NCBI RefSeq assembly: GCF_026965535.1
Contig: NZ_CP114039.1
Location: 7,440,001 to 7,504,000, forward strand
Length of the DNA stretch: 64,000 nt
Origin: Corallococcus sp. NCRR
GTDB lineage: Bacteria > Myxococcota > Myxococcia > Myxococcales > Myxococcaceae
Direction: 5' to 3'
This document shows, in pieces, positions 47,145-55,050 of the stretch. Made by a program: the position numbers and the translations under genes. Positions within the stretch are counted from its first letter, which is position 1. Each line of letters starts with the position of its first letter. The notes beneath the pieces were generated by a model. That model was not told the DNA's origin and made no database searches. It saw only the letters and a list, made by a program, of their open reading frames with translations.

Positions 47145-49316
47145 ATGCGTCTGATTTGTCTATTGACCTGCATGGTGCTGCTCGCGGCTTGCCGTACGAA
47201 GGATCCCGCCGAGGGCGTGCTTCGCGTGACAGTGAAGTACGTCTCCCTGGAGCCCCGCTGCGTCCGCGTGCAGGTGGGGGACGGCGTCCACGAAGTGAAG
47301 ACAGACGTCCCCTCCAGTGAGTTCCAGGACAAGGAGTTCCGGCTCGCCATGGTCCGCAAGCCGGACTGGAAGCGGGTGATGGACCTCACGGTGACTGCGT
47401 TCAGCGCCGTCAGCGGCACGCAGTGCACGGGAACGGTCGTGGAGGTCCGCCAGCAGCCCTCGATGGACGTCCCCCCGGGGACCTCCGACGACTGGAGCGT
47501 GACACTGCGGGCGACGGACATGGATGGCGACGGTTACTTCGCCGAAGCGCCCGGGTCGGAGCGGCCCGACTGCGACGACTCGAATCCGGCCGTGCACCCG
47601 AACGCCACGGAGTCCTGCGGCTCCACGGTGGACCTCGACTGCAACCAGTTGGTGGGCTGCCAGGAAGCAAACTGCAGGGGCCAGGCGTGCGACGACGGCG
47701 ATGCCTGCACCACGGGAGAACACTGCGAGGGCTCTGGCTTGGAGGCGAAGTGCGTGCCGTCCCAGACGACAACGTGCCCCCAGCCCACGGGCATCTGCGA
47801 CGCGCGACAAGCGTGCAATCCCAATTCCGGTCTCTGTGAGCCCACGGAGTCAACCCTCGGTAGGTTCTGCGATGACGGGAACCTCTGCACGACCCAGGAC
47901 GTCTGCATGTCCGATGGGAAGTGCGCGGGCGCGTGGCTCACGTGCACCAACTCGACGGCTCAGTGCCTGGCCAGTTCAGGGACGTGCAACCCGACCAACG
48001 GCCAATGTGTCTTCACCCCGCTTCCGAACACGACCTCCTGCCAGGACAACGTGGCGTGCACCACGGCGGACCATTGTGATGGAAACGGGGAGTGCGTGGG
48101 CGTACCCAGCGCCTGCACTCCGCCTCCGTGCTACCGCGTCAAGCAGGTCTGCTCGACCACGACCGAGTGTGAGTACGAAGTGAACCTCAACGGGGCCTGC
48201 ACCACTTCAGGTGGAATGCCAGGTGTGTGCCTGGCGACAGCCGAGTGCAGCGCATTCCCCTACCGGCCCTACAACTTCGATCCGAACGCCGTCGCGGCAG
48301 CGGACATCGGTGAGATCAAGACCAACTCGAACGTCACCTTCAACACCGCCGACCAGAGCTGGTACCCCGCGAACGCCATCTCCACCGCGGCATCACTCAG
48401 GATCGTGAGCATGCCGCAGCAGAACGGGAATCCGCCCGTGCTGCTCATCCCGGTGAAGACCCTCGAGCTGAACGGGACCCTTCGAATCAGTGGCCCCTCC
48501 CCCGTCATCCTTGCGGTCTACGGCGATGTGAACCTCAGCCAGTCTATCTTGGCCTCGGGCAGCATCACGAATCCCACTGCGGCCTGCGGCGCTTCCCAGG
48601 GAGGCAATGGCACCTATGCCGGCAAGAATGGCGGTGGCGGTGGCGGCGCGGGCAATGGCACGCCTGGCGTGGCCGGAGGCAAGGGCTACAACAACAGCAC
48701 CAGCCATGGCAGCGCGGGTACGTCTCGGCCCAGCAGCCCCGAGCCCCTTCTGGGAGGCTGCCCGGGCGGCACCGGTGGCGGCAATGGCGGCGCCACCGCC
48801 GGCATGGGTGGAGCTGGAGGAGGCGCCATCCAGCTGTCGGTCGCGCGCAACCTGACAATCTCGAAGGCCGTCGGTGCAGGTGGTTTCGGTGGCCAGAGGG
48901 GCAGCGGTGGTGGTGGTGGTGGCGGCGGCAGTGGCGGCCGGGTAGTGCTCGAAGCCTTCCAACTGACGCTCAAAGTCAGTGCCCGCGTCACGGCCAACGG
49001 CGGCGGTGGTGGCGAGGGGGGCAGCACCGCCAATGACGGCAACGATGGGGCCAATGGCAGCGAAGACTCCGCGAACCCTGCCAATGGCGGCGCTGGCGGG
49101 AACGTGACAGGTGGCGATGGAGGCGCTGGCGGGACGGGCACGTCGGGGCCCGTCAACGGCACTGACGGCACCAGGGATGGCTTCGGCACCGAAGGCAGTG
49201 GCGGAGGCGGCGGTGGCGCCGCAGGCTACATCCACCTGCGCAGCGTCCAGTCCTGCTCCCTCGCGGTCGGACACGTCCTCAGTCCCCCGCCTTCAGGGGG
49301 CTGCCTGGTCCCCTGA
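47145..49316 (+). CDS. Cys-rich, Gly-rich surface lipoprotein with MopE-like metal-binding motif (copy B)
   Basis: 723 residues from ATG 47145 (MRLICLLTCMVLLAACRTK); lipobox LAAC. Same order as copy A: N-terminal beta domain, DMDGDGYFAEAPGSERPDCDDSNPAVHPNATESCG (MopE motif), Cys-rich modules CDDGDACTTGEHCEGSG and CDDGNLCTTQDVC, and the Gly-rich C-terminus. It starts 56 bases after copy A with the same orientation. The first half is about 50% different at protein level, the second half almost unchanged, with stretches of tens of bases identical in DNA (for example around 48480-48560). Confidence 0.87.
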   Translation: MRLICLLTCMVLLAACRTKDPAEGVLRVTVKYVSLEPRCVRVQVGDGVHEVKTDVPSSEFQDKEFRLAMVRKPDWKRVMDLTVTAFSAVSGTQCTGTVVEVRQQPSMDVPPGTSDDWSVTLRATDMDGDGYFAEAPGSERPDCDDSNPAVHPNATESCGSTVDLDCNQLVGCQEANCRGQACDDGDACTTGEHCEGSGLEAKCVPSQTTTCPQPTGICDARQACNPNSGLCEPTESTLGRFCDDGNLCTTQDVCMSDGKCAGAWLTCTNSTAQCLASSGTCNPTNGQCVFTPLPNTTSCQDNVACTTADHCDGNGECVGVPSACTPPPCYRVKQVCSTTTECEYEVNLNGACTTSGGMPGVCLATAECSAFPYRPYNFDPNAVAAADIGEIKTNSNVTFNTADQSWYPANAISTAASLRIVSMPQQNGNPPVLLIPVKTLELNGTLRISGPSPVILAVYGDVNLSQSILASGSITNPTAACGASQGGNGTYAGKNGGGGGGAGNGTPGVAGGKGYNNSTSHGSAGTSRPSSPEPLLGGCPGGTGGGNGGATAGMGGAGGGAIQLSVARNLTISKAVGAGGFGGQRGSGGGGGGGGSGGRVVLEAFQLTLKVSARVTANGGGGGEGGSTANDGNDGANGSEDSANPANGGAGGNVTGGDGGAGGTGTSGPVNGTDGTRDGFGTEGSGGGGGGAAGYIHLRSVQSCSLAVGHVLSPPPSGGCLVP

Positions 49317-49389
49317 TCCGCCTGGGAAGCAACCGACACGGAAATCCTCACCGTGAAATCAACATACTTCAAGTGAGACCACGCGTGAT

Positions 49390-49425
49390 GTGTTTCACCC
49401 GTTGCACGACGCGCGGGTGAAACAC
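49390..49425. promoter_or_regulatory. Perfect 12-bp inverted repeat upstream of a small lipoprotein gene
   Basis: GTGTTTCACCCG (49390-49401) and CGGGTGAAACAC (49414-49425) with a 12-base spacer, ending 22 bases before the ATG at 49448. Either an operator for a dimeric regulator (half-site centres 24 bp apart) or an mRNA hairpin close to the ribosome site. There is no U-tract, so a terminator is unlikely. Confidence 0.5.
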
Positions 49426-49447
49426 AACTCAGGGGGAATCACATCAT

Positions 49448-49834
49448 ATGAATGGCAAGCAAGTGCTGCGTCGCAGCGCGGTGGTGGGCTTTGGCATCTT
49501 CGCGCTGATGGGCTGTGGGGGCCCGGATGCCGTGATCCACGAGCCCGAGCTCGGCAACGTCGAGCAGGGCATCAACGTCGCCACCAACGGCAGCTTCGAG
49601 AACAACGCCATCGGCAACTTCAACGACGTGGTCCTCAACGCCGGGAGCACCGCGCTGCCGGGCTGGACCATCACCAGCGGCATCAAGGTGATGAAGAACA
49701 CGTACAAGACGCCGCAGAACGGCGTGCAGTCCATTGACCTCAATGGCCTGGGCGCGGGATCCCTGTACCAGGACGTGCCCACCGTCGTCGGCGCTGGCTA
49801 CGCCATCGACAACCTCCAGGTGAACGGGCCGTGA
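49448..49834 (+). CDS. Small lipoprotein with a shortened DUF642-like domain
   Basis: 128 residues from ATG 49448, with AGGGGGAATC about 10 bases upstream. Lipobox LMGC. The domain starts like DUF642 carbohydrate-associated domains (NVATNGSFENNAIG ... STALPGWTITSG ... GVQSIDLNGLGAGSLYQDVPTVVGAGY) and its last residues AIDNLQVNGP match the end of such a domain, but the middle (usually some 70 residues) is missing. Reading frame is intact. It looks like an in-frame internal deletion, so function is doubtful. A strong terminator follows at 49866. Confidence 0.75.
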   Translation: MNGKQVLRRSAVVGFGIFALMGCGGPDAVIHEPELGNVEQGINVATNGSFENNAIGNFNDVVLNAGSTALPGWTITSGIKVMKNTYKTPQNGVQSIDLNGLGAGSLYQDVPTVVGAGYAIDNLQVNGP

Positions 49835-49865
49835 TGCACGCGGTCGGCTGATCCATACGGGCCTT

Positions 49866-49903
49866 GGGCCGCCGCTCCGCTTTCGTGGGGCGGCGGCCCT
49901 TTT
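49866..49903 (+). terminator. Strong intrinsic terminator after the small lipoprotein gene
   Basis: GGGCCGCCGCTCC pairs with GGGGCGGCGGCCC (one mismatch near the loop) around an 8-base loop, followed directly by TTTT (49900-49903). It is the only hairpin with a T-run seen in this window. Confidence 0.85.
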
Positions 49904-49904
49904 C

Positions 49905-49933
49905 CTGTAGCGCCCTGTAGCGTCCAAAAATTT
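49905..49933 (+). promoter_or_regulatory. Paired CTGTAGC direct repeat with AT tract, second occurrence
   Basis: CTGTAGC at 49905-49911 and 49915-49921 (10-bp period), then AAAAATTT from 49926. It matches the arrangement at 29537-29562 but lies about 240 bases before the next likely gene start and directly after a terminator, where a new promoter would be expected. Confidence 0.45.
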
Positions 49934-50163
49934 GACGTCCGCTGGAGAACCCAAGGGGTAGACGGTTCGGACCTCACGACACAGATCGCGGGTCCGTGGA
50001 TCATCCCCCGCCCCCGTCCCACCTCCTGCGCTCGTGTGGCGTCCGGCTTCCGGCCGGGCCGCCGCGATCAACGCGGGATCAGCGGACCGGGGGACGACCC
50101 ACGGCATCGGGCAGGGACGGACGCCCGTAGCAGCAGGCACCAGGGCACGGGACCGGGCGCGCG

Positions 50164-51498
50164 GTGGCGTCCGGGCTGGGAGGCGTGGACGTGGCGGGTC
50201 TGGACTGGGTGCAGGTGGACGTGGGCTTCCCCATGAGCCTCGCGGTGATCGGCGCCGCGCGTGCGCTGGGCATGGAGCGGCGCGCGTTCCTGGGCGCGAT
50301 GGTGGAGCTGCAGATCTGGGCCGTGCAGGCCCTGCCTGAAGGGCGCTTCGTGTCCTTCGGACCGTCCGCGGACACGTCCGGCGGACAGGCGTGGGACGCG
50401 TCCCTGGACGAAGCCGTGTGGATCGAAGCGCTGGAGTCCGCCGTCCGCTGGACGGGCACCCCCGGCGCCTTCTGGTCCGCCCTCCTCCAGGCCCGCCTCC
50501 TGATCCGTGAAGAGGACGGCGTGCGCCTCACGCTCTGCGATCGCTACGTCGGGGTGCTCGACAAGCGGAAGAAGGAGGCGGAGCGCAAACGGAGGGAGCG
50601 GGCCGCCGCGAAGGGCATGGATGTGTCCGCCGGACGTCCTCGGGACACGTCCGGGACGTCCTCGCCCAGAAACAGAAGGGAGAAGGAGAAAAAGAGATCT
50701 TCCTCTGCTGCTGCCGGCCTGGATGAACTGGAAACCGCGCCCCCGCTCGCGGCGCACCTGGCCCCCGTGGCGCTCATCCCGGTCGAGGACACGCCCCCGG
50801 ACGCGGAGCAGGACCCCATCCAGCTCTCCCTCCCCGGCACGCACCTGGTCCCCGCCACGCCGCCCCGCGAGGACACCGCCGCGCCGTCCCCGGACGCCGG
50901 ACGCCCGCTCCCCGCCCCCACCCTGGCGGCCCGCGCGGCGGCCTTCTTCGACACCTTCCAGGACGCCCGCGCACGGACCTTCCGCGGCGTTCCCCGCGAG
51001 AAGCCGCCCGCCGGATGGGCGGACTGGTACGCCCAGGCGCTGCGCGGCGTGGACGGCGACGAGTCCCGGCTCCACGCGGCCTGCCAGGGCTATCTTCAAT
51101 CCGATTGGGGCCGCGCCCGGCAGCCCCCCGGCACGGTGATCGCGTTCTGCTCGCCCCGGGTGTGGACGCGCTACGTCCCGCCCCTGGAGGACGGTGCGGA
51201 GGTGGACTCCGAAACATCCGGCGGACCTGCCACGGATGAGGGCGCGTCCACGGAAGCGGCTCGCGTCTGGAGTGCATGCCTGGAAGGAGTGCGCGCGCAG
51301 GGCAAGCGGTATGCGCTGTCGTGGCTGGGCAAGGCCCGCGCGGTGGGACTGGAGGACGGACACCTGGTGCTCGCGGCACCGGACGCCTACTTCCGCCAAT
51401 GGGTGGATGAACAGTACGGCGCGCTGATGGAGGCCGAGACGCGGAGCCTGGGTTTGCAGGGGGTGCGCTGGGCCCGGACCGCGCACGAGGTCGCCTGA
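50164..51498 (+). CDS. Orphan replication-initiator-like protein with DnaA domain I-like C-terminus
   Basis: 444 residues from GTG 50164; GTG at 50191 (VAGLDWVQVD) is better placed after GGGAGG and may be the true start. Residues about 15-145 resemble the N-terminal domain of phage-type replisome organisers (MSLAVIGAARALGMERRAFLGAMVELQIWAVQ, a winged-helix-like pattern, ending in a basic KKEAERKRRERAAAK). A disordered Pro/Ala/Asp-rich middle follows. Residues about 365-440 (ARVWSACLEGVRAQGKRYALSWLGKARAV ... HLVLAAPDAYFRQWVDEQYGALMEAE) match DnaA domain I. There is no AAA+ ATPase. No other phage or plasmid gene is adjacent. Function unknown; replication-related is inference. Confidence 0.75.
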   Translation: MASGLGGVDVAGLDWVQVDVGFPMSLAVIGAARALGMERRAFLGAMVELQIWAVQALPEGRFVSFGPSADTSGGQAWDASLDEAVWIEALESAVRWTGTPGAFWSALLQARLLIREEDGVRLTLCDRYVGVLDKRKKEAERKRRERAAAKGMDVSAGRPRDTSGTSSPRNRREKEKKRSSSAAAGLDELETAPPLAAHLAPVALIPVEDTPPDAEQDPIQLSLPGTHLVPATPPREDTAAPSPDAGRPLPAPTLAARAAAFFDTFQDARARTFRGVPREKPPAGWADWYAQALRGVDGDESRLHAACQGYLQSDWGRARQPPGTVIAFCSPRVWTRYVPPLEDGAEVDSETSGGPATDEGASTEAARVWSACLEGVRAQGKRYALSWLGKARAVGLEDGHLVLAAPDAYFRQWVDEQYGALMEAETRSLGLQGVRWARTAHEVA

Positions 51499-51677
51499 CC
51501 AAGCTGATCCATCCCCGTGAAGACATCCGCGGGCGCTCGCCTGGTCACCCTCCAGGCGCCGCGCCGTTCATCGATGCACGTTTCGCCGGGGCTCCCTCCG
51601 GGCCGACTGGCCATCCGACGGCGAAAACCCGAAGTTCCATGACCCGGCGATGAAGACGCGCCTGGGCATGGAGGCAC

Positions 51678-54600
51678 ATGAGCGCGGTGGACGACATCCT
51701 GCGAGGAGGTGGCGCGTGTGGCGCCCTGCTTCGGCAGGTGGACTGGCCGAAGACGCCCCTGGGCCCGGTGGAGACGTGGCCCCAGTCGCTGCGCACGGCC
51801 GTCGGCATCGTGCTCGCGTCCGATTATCCGCTGTACGTCGCGTGGGGTCCGGAGTTCGTCCAGTTCTACAACGACGCGTACCGGCCCATCTGCGGACGCA
51901 CGAAGCACCCCGCCGCCCTGGGACAGGCCGCGGCCGTCACCTGGCCGGAGGTCTGGCACATGCTGGGCCCCGGCTGGGAGCGCATCCGCCAGACCGGCGA
52001 GGCCATCTTCGTCACGGACTTGATGATGCCGCTCGACCGCAACGGCTTCGTCGAGGAGTGCTACTTCACCTACAGCCACTCGCCCGTGCGCGACGAGTCC
52101 GGCGATGTGGCGGGCATCTTCGCGGCGCTCACGGAGACCACCGGACAGGTGGTGGGCACGCGGCGGCTCGACATGCTGCGCGAATTGGGCGCCTCCACCG
52201 CGGACCGGGCCACCACGGACGAGGCCTGCCGTGAGGCCATGCGCGTCATCGCCGCGGCGCCGCTCGACGTGCCCTTCGCCCTGCTCTACGTGGTGGATGA
52301 CGCCACCGGCACCGCGAGGCTCGCCGGGACGAGCGGGCTCGCCGCGGGAGATGCGCTCGCTCCCGGGTCGCTGCCCCTCCCGGAGGGCGAGGCGAGCGCG
52401 GCCTGGCCCCTGGGCGCCTCCGCGAGCACCGGCGCGGCCTTCCTCTGGGAGAAGCTGCCCGGAGCGTCAGGCACCGTCGCGGTGGGCCCGTGGCCGGAGG
52501 GAACGGCGTCCGCGTGGGTGCAGCCCCTGCCGCGCGTGGGACATGCGCGGCCCGCGGGCTTCCTGATCACCGGGCTGAGCCGCCGGCTGGCGTTCGATGC
52601 GAAGTACCAGGGCTTCCTGGAGCTGCTGGCCCGGGGCGTGACGACCGCCATCTCGCAGGCCCGCGCTCGCGAGGAGGAACGCCGCCGCGCCGACGCCCTG
52701 GCCGCGTTGGATCGCGCGAAGACGGACTTCTTCAGCAACGTGAGCCACGAGTTCCGCACGCCGCTGGCGCTGATGCTGGGGCCGGTGGAGGACGGCCTCC
52801 AGGATGCGCTGGAGCCGCTCGGCCCCCGGCAGCTCGAACGGCAGCGGACGGTGCACCGCAACGGCCTGCGGCTGCTCAAGCTCGTCAACACGCTGCTGGA
52901 GTTCTCCCGCATCGAAGCGGGCCACCTGCACACGACCGCGGTGCCCACCGACCTGGCCGCGCTCACCCGCGGGCTCGCCAGCGGCTTCCGCTCCACCGTG
53001 GAGCGCGCGGGCCTGACGCTGGACGTGGACTGCCCCCCGCTGCCGCACCCGGTGAAGGTGGAGCCGGATCAGTGGGAGAAGATCGTCCTCAACCTCATCT
53101 CCAACGCGTTCAAGTTCACGCACCAGGGCGGCATCCGCGTGAGCCTGCGCTCGCACGAAGCGCAGGTGGTGCTGCGCGTGGCGGACACCGGCACGGGCAT
53201 CCCTCCGGAGGAACTGCCGCGCATCTTCGACCGCTTCCACCGCGTGCAGGGCGCGAAGGGGCGCAGCTACGAGGGCAGCGGCATCGGGCTCGCGCTGGTG
53301 CGGGAGTTGGTTCGCCTGCATGGCGGCGACGTGCGGGCGGAGAGCCACCTGGGCCAGGGCACCACGTTCACGGTGACGCTGCCCGCGGAGGGGACCTCCA
53401 TGGCCGCCCCTGTCGGGGATACGTCCACGCCCGCGCACGTTCCGGCGAGCGCGACCGCCGCGGCGTTCCTGGAGGAGGCGTCCGGCTGGATGGGGCCAGA
53501 GGGCACGCCGACCATGCTCGCGAGTGGCACGGCCCCCGCTCCCCTCACGAGGACCGTGGGCGGCCACATCCTGTTCGCGGACGACAACGCGGACATGCGC
53601 GCGTATGTGCGGTCGCTGCTCGCGGACCGCTTCGAGGTGACGCTCGCGGAGAACGGACAGCAGGCGCTGGAGTCGTGCCGGGCCCGGATGCCGGACCTCG
53701 TCGTCAGCGACGTGATGATGCCGGAGCTGGATGGCTTCGGGCTCCTGCGGCGGCTGCGCGAGGACCCGGCGACGGCACACGTGCCCGTCATCCTGCTGTC
53801 CGCGCGCGCCGGCGAGGAGGCCACGGTGGAGGGCCTGCGCATGGGCGCCACCGACTACCTGGTGAAGCCGTTCTCCGCGCGGGAGCTGCTGGCGCGCGTG
53901 GAGGGAAACCTCGTGGCGGCGCGGGCGCGCCGGGAGCAGCGTCAGGCGGAGCGGGAGCGCGAGAAGCTGATCGCGGTGGTGGAGCAATCCTCGGACCTCA
54001 TCGGCATTGGTGGGCCGGACGGACGGGCGCTGTTCGTCAACGAGGCGGGCCAGCGGATGCTGGGGCTGGAGGGGCCGGAGGCGGTGCGGCGCACGCACCT
54101 CTTCGACTACTTCCTGGAGGAGGACCGCTCCTACGTGCGCGAGGTCATCCTGCCCAGGCTGCGCGAGCGCGGGCGCTGGGACGGCGAGTTCCGCCTCCGG
54201 CATTTCCGCACCGGGGCGGCGGTGCCCGTGCACTACAACTTCTTCATGCTGCGCGATGCCGCGACGGGCGAGGACATCGGCATCGCCACGGTGAGCCGCG
54301 ACATCACCGAACGCCACCGGCGCGAGGCGGAGGCGCGGGAGCAGCGGGAGTTCGAACAGCAGCTCATCGGCATCGTCAGCCACGACCTGCGCAGCCCCAT
54401 CAACGCCATCCTCCTGTCGGCGAACGCCCTGCTGAAGCGCGACGATCTGGGAGAGCGCGCGACGAAGAACACCGGCCGCATCATCAGCAGCGCCGAGCGC
54501 GCGAACCGCCTCATCCGCGACCTGCTGGACGTGACCCAGGCGAGGCTGGGTGGAGGGCTGCCGGTGCACCGCCGCCGCATGGACTTCCACGAGGCCACGC

Positions 54601-55046
54601 GCCACGCGCTGGAGGAGGTCCAGGTGGCGTTCCCGGAGCGGCAGGTGCTCCTGGACGCCCAGGGCGACGGCCTGGGCTCCTGGGACGAGGAGCGGCTGGG
54701 CCAGGTGGTGCAGAACCTGGTCACCAACGCCCTTCGCTACAGCGAGCCGGGCTCCACGGTGCGCGTGTCCACGCGCGAGGAGGGGGACAACCTGGTGCTG
54801 GAGGTCCACAACCGGGGCCGCCCCATCCCGCCGGAGATGCTGCCCACCCTCTTCCAGGCCATGCGGCGCGGCCCTCAGGACGAAGGCCGCTCCTCGCGCA
54901 GCGTGGGGCTGGGGCTCTACATCGTGCAGCAGGTGGCGCGCGCGCACGGAGGCCACGTGAGCGCGGCCTCCAGCGAAGCGGACGGAACCACGTTCACGGT
55001 CCGCCTGCCGAGGGAGGCGCCCCCCGCCTACGATACCGTTTCCTGA
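51678..55046 (+). CDS. Hybrid histidine kinase with two kinase modules and an internal receiver
   Basis: 1122 residues from ATG 51678 (GGAGG 3 bases upstream). N-terminal PAS-like region (LRTAVGIVLASDYPLYVAWGPEFVQFYNDAYRP) and a GAF-like region to about 330. First HisKA with H357 in NVSHEFRTPL and its HATPase (N box NLISNAFKFTHQGG, DTGTGIP, GSGIGLALV). Receiver domain with D678 in VVSDVMMPELDG and conserved Lys in VKPFSA. PAS at about 755-870. Second HisKA with H902 in IVSHDLRSPI and HATPase (NLVTNALRYSEPGS, GLGLYIV). No TM helices, so it is cytoplasmic. Signal input and partner regulator are not encoded nearby. Confidence 0.94.
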   Translation: MSAVDDILRGGGACGALLRQVDWPKTPLGPVETWPQSLRTAVGIVLASDYPLYVAWGPEFVQFYNDAYRPICGRTKHPAALGQAAAVTWPEVWHMLGPGWERIRQTGEAIFVTDLMMPLDRNGFVEECYFTYSHSPVRDESGDVAGIFAALTETTGQVVGTRRLDMLRELGASTADRATTDEACREAMRVIAAAPLDVPFALLYVVDDATGTARLAGTSGLAAGDALAPGSLPLPEGEASAAWPLGASASTGAAFLWEKLPGASGTVAVGPWPEGTASAWVQPLPRVGHARPAGFLITGLSRRLAFDAKYQGFLELLARGVTTAISQARAREEERRRADALAALDRAKTDFFSNVSHEFRTPLALMLGPVEDGLQDALEPLGPRQLERQRTVHRNGLRLLKLVNTLLEFSRIEAGHLHTTAVPTDLAALTRGLASGFRSTVERAGLTLDVDCPPLPHPVKVEPDQWEKIVLNLISNAFKFTHQGGIRVSLRSHEAQVVLRVADTGTGIPPEELPRIFDRFHRVQGAKGRSYEGSGIGLALVRELVRLHGGDVRAESHLGQGTTFTVTLPAEGTSMAAPVGDTSTPAHVPASATAAAFLEEASGWMGPEGTPTMLASGTAPAPLTRTVGGHILFADDNADMRAYVRSLLADRFEVTLAENGQQALESCRARMPDLVVSDVMMPELDGFGLLRRLREDPATAHVPVILLSARAGEEATVEGLRMGATDYLVKPFSARELLARVEGNLVAARARREQRQAEREREKLIAVVEQSSDLIGIGGPDGRALFVNEAGQRMLGLEGPEAVRRTHLFDYFLEEDRSYVREVILPRLRERGRWDGEFRLRHFRTGAAVPVHYNFFMLRDAATGEDIGIATVSRDITERHRREAEAREQREFEQQLIGIVSHDLRSPINAILLSANALLKRDDLGERATKNTGRIISSAERANRLIRDLLDVTQARLGGGLPVHRRRMDFHEATRHALEEVQVAFPERQVLLDAQGDGLGSWDEERLGQVVQNLVTNALRYSEPGSTVRVSTREEGDNLVLEVHNRGRPIPPEMLPTLFQAMRRGPQDEGRSSRSVGLGLYIVQQVARAHGGHVSAASSEADGTTFTVRLPREAPPAYDTVS

Positions 55047-55050
55047 GGCC

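Larger units (their letters stand above)
49835..50163. other. Intergenic region with terminator and CTGTAGC repeat, 329 bp
   Basis: From left to right: an intrinsic terminator (49866-49903), the CTGTAGC pair (49905-49921) with AAAAATTT, then GC-rich sequence leading to the replication-protein-like gene. The interval 49935-50163 contains no convincing gene. A good -35/-10 pair is not visible, apart from what the repeat itself may provide. Confidence 0.5.

Noticed and set aside
52467..54956. 829-codon minus-strand frame opposite the hybrid histidine kinase
   Set aside because: Shadow frame; no domain, no ribosome site, composition dictated by codon bias of the true strand.
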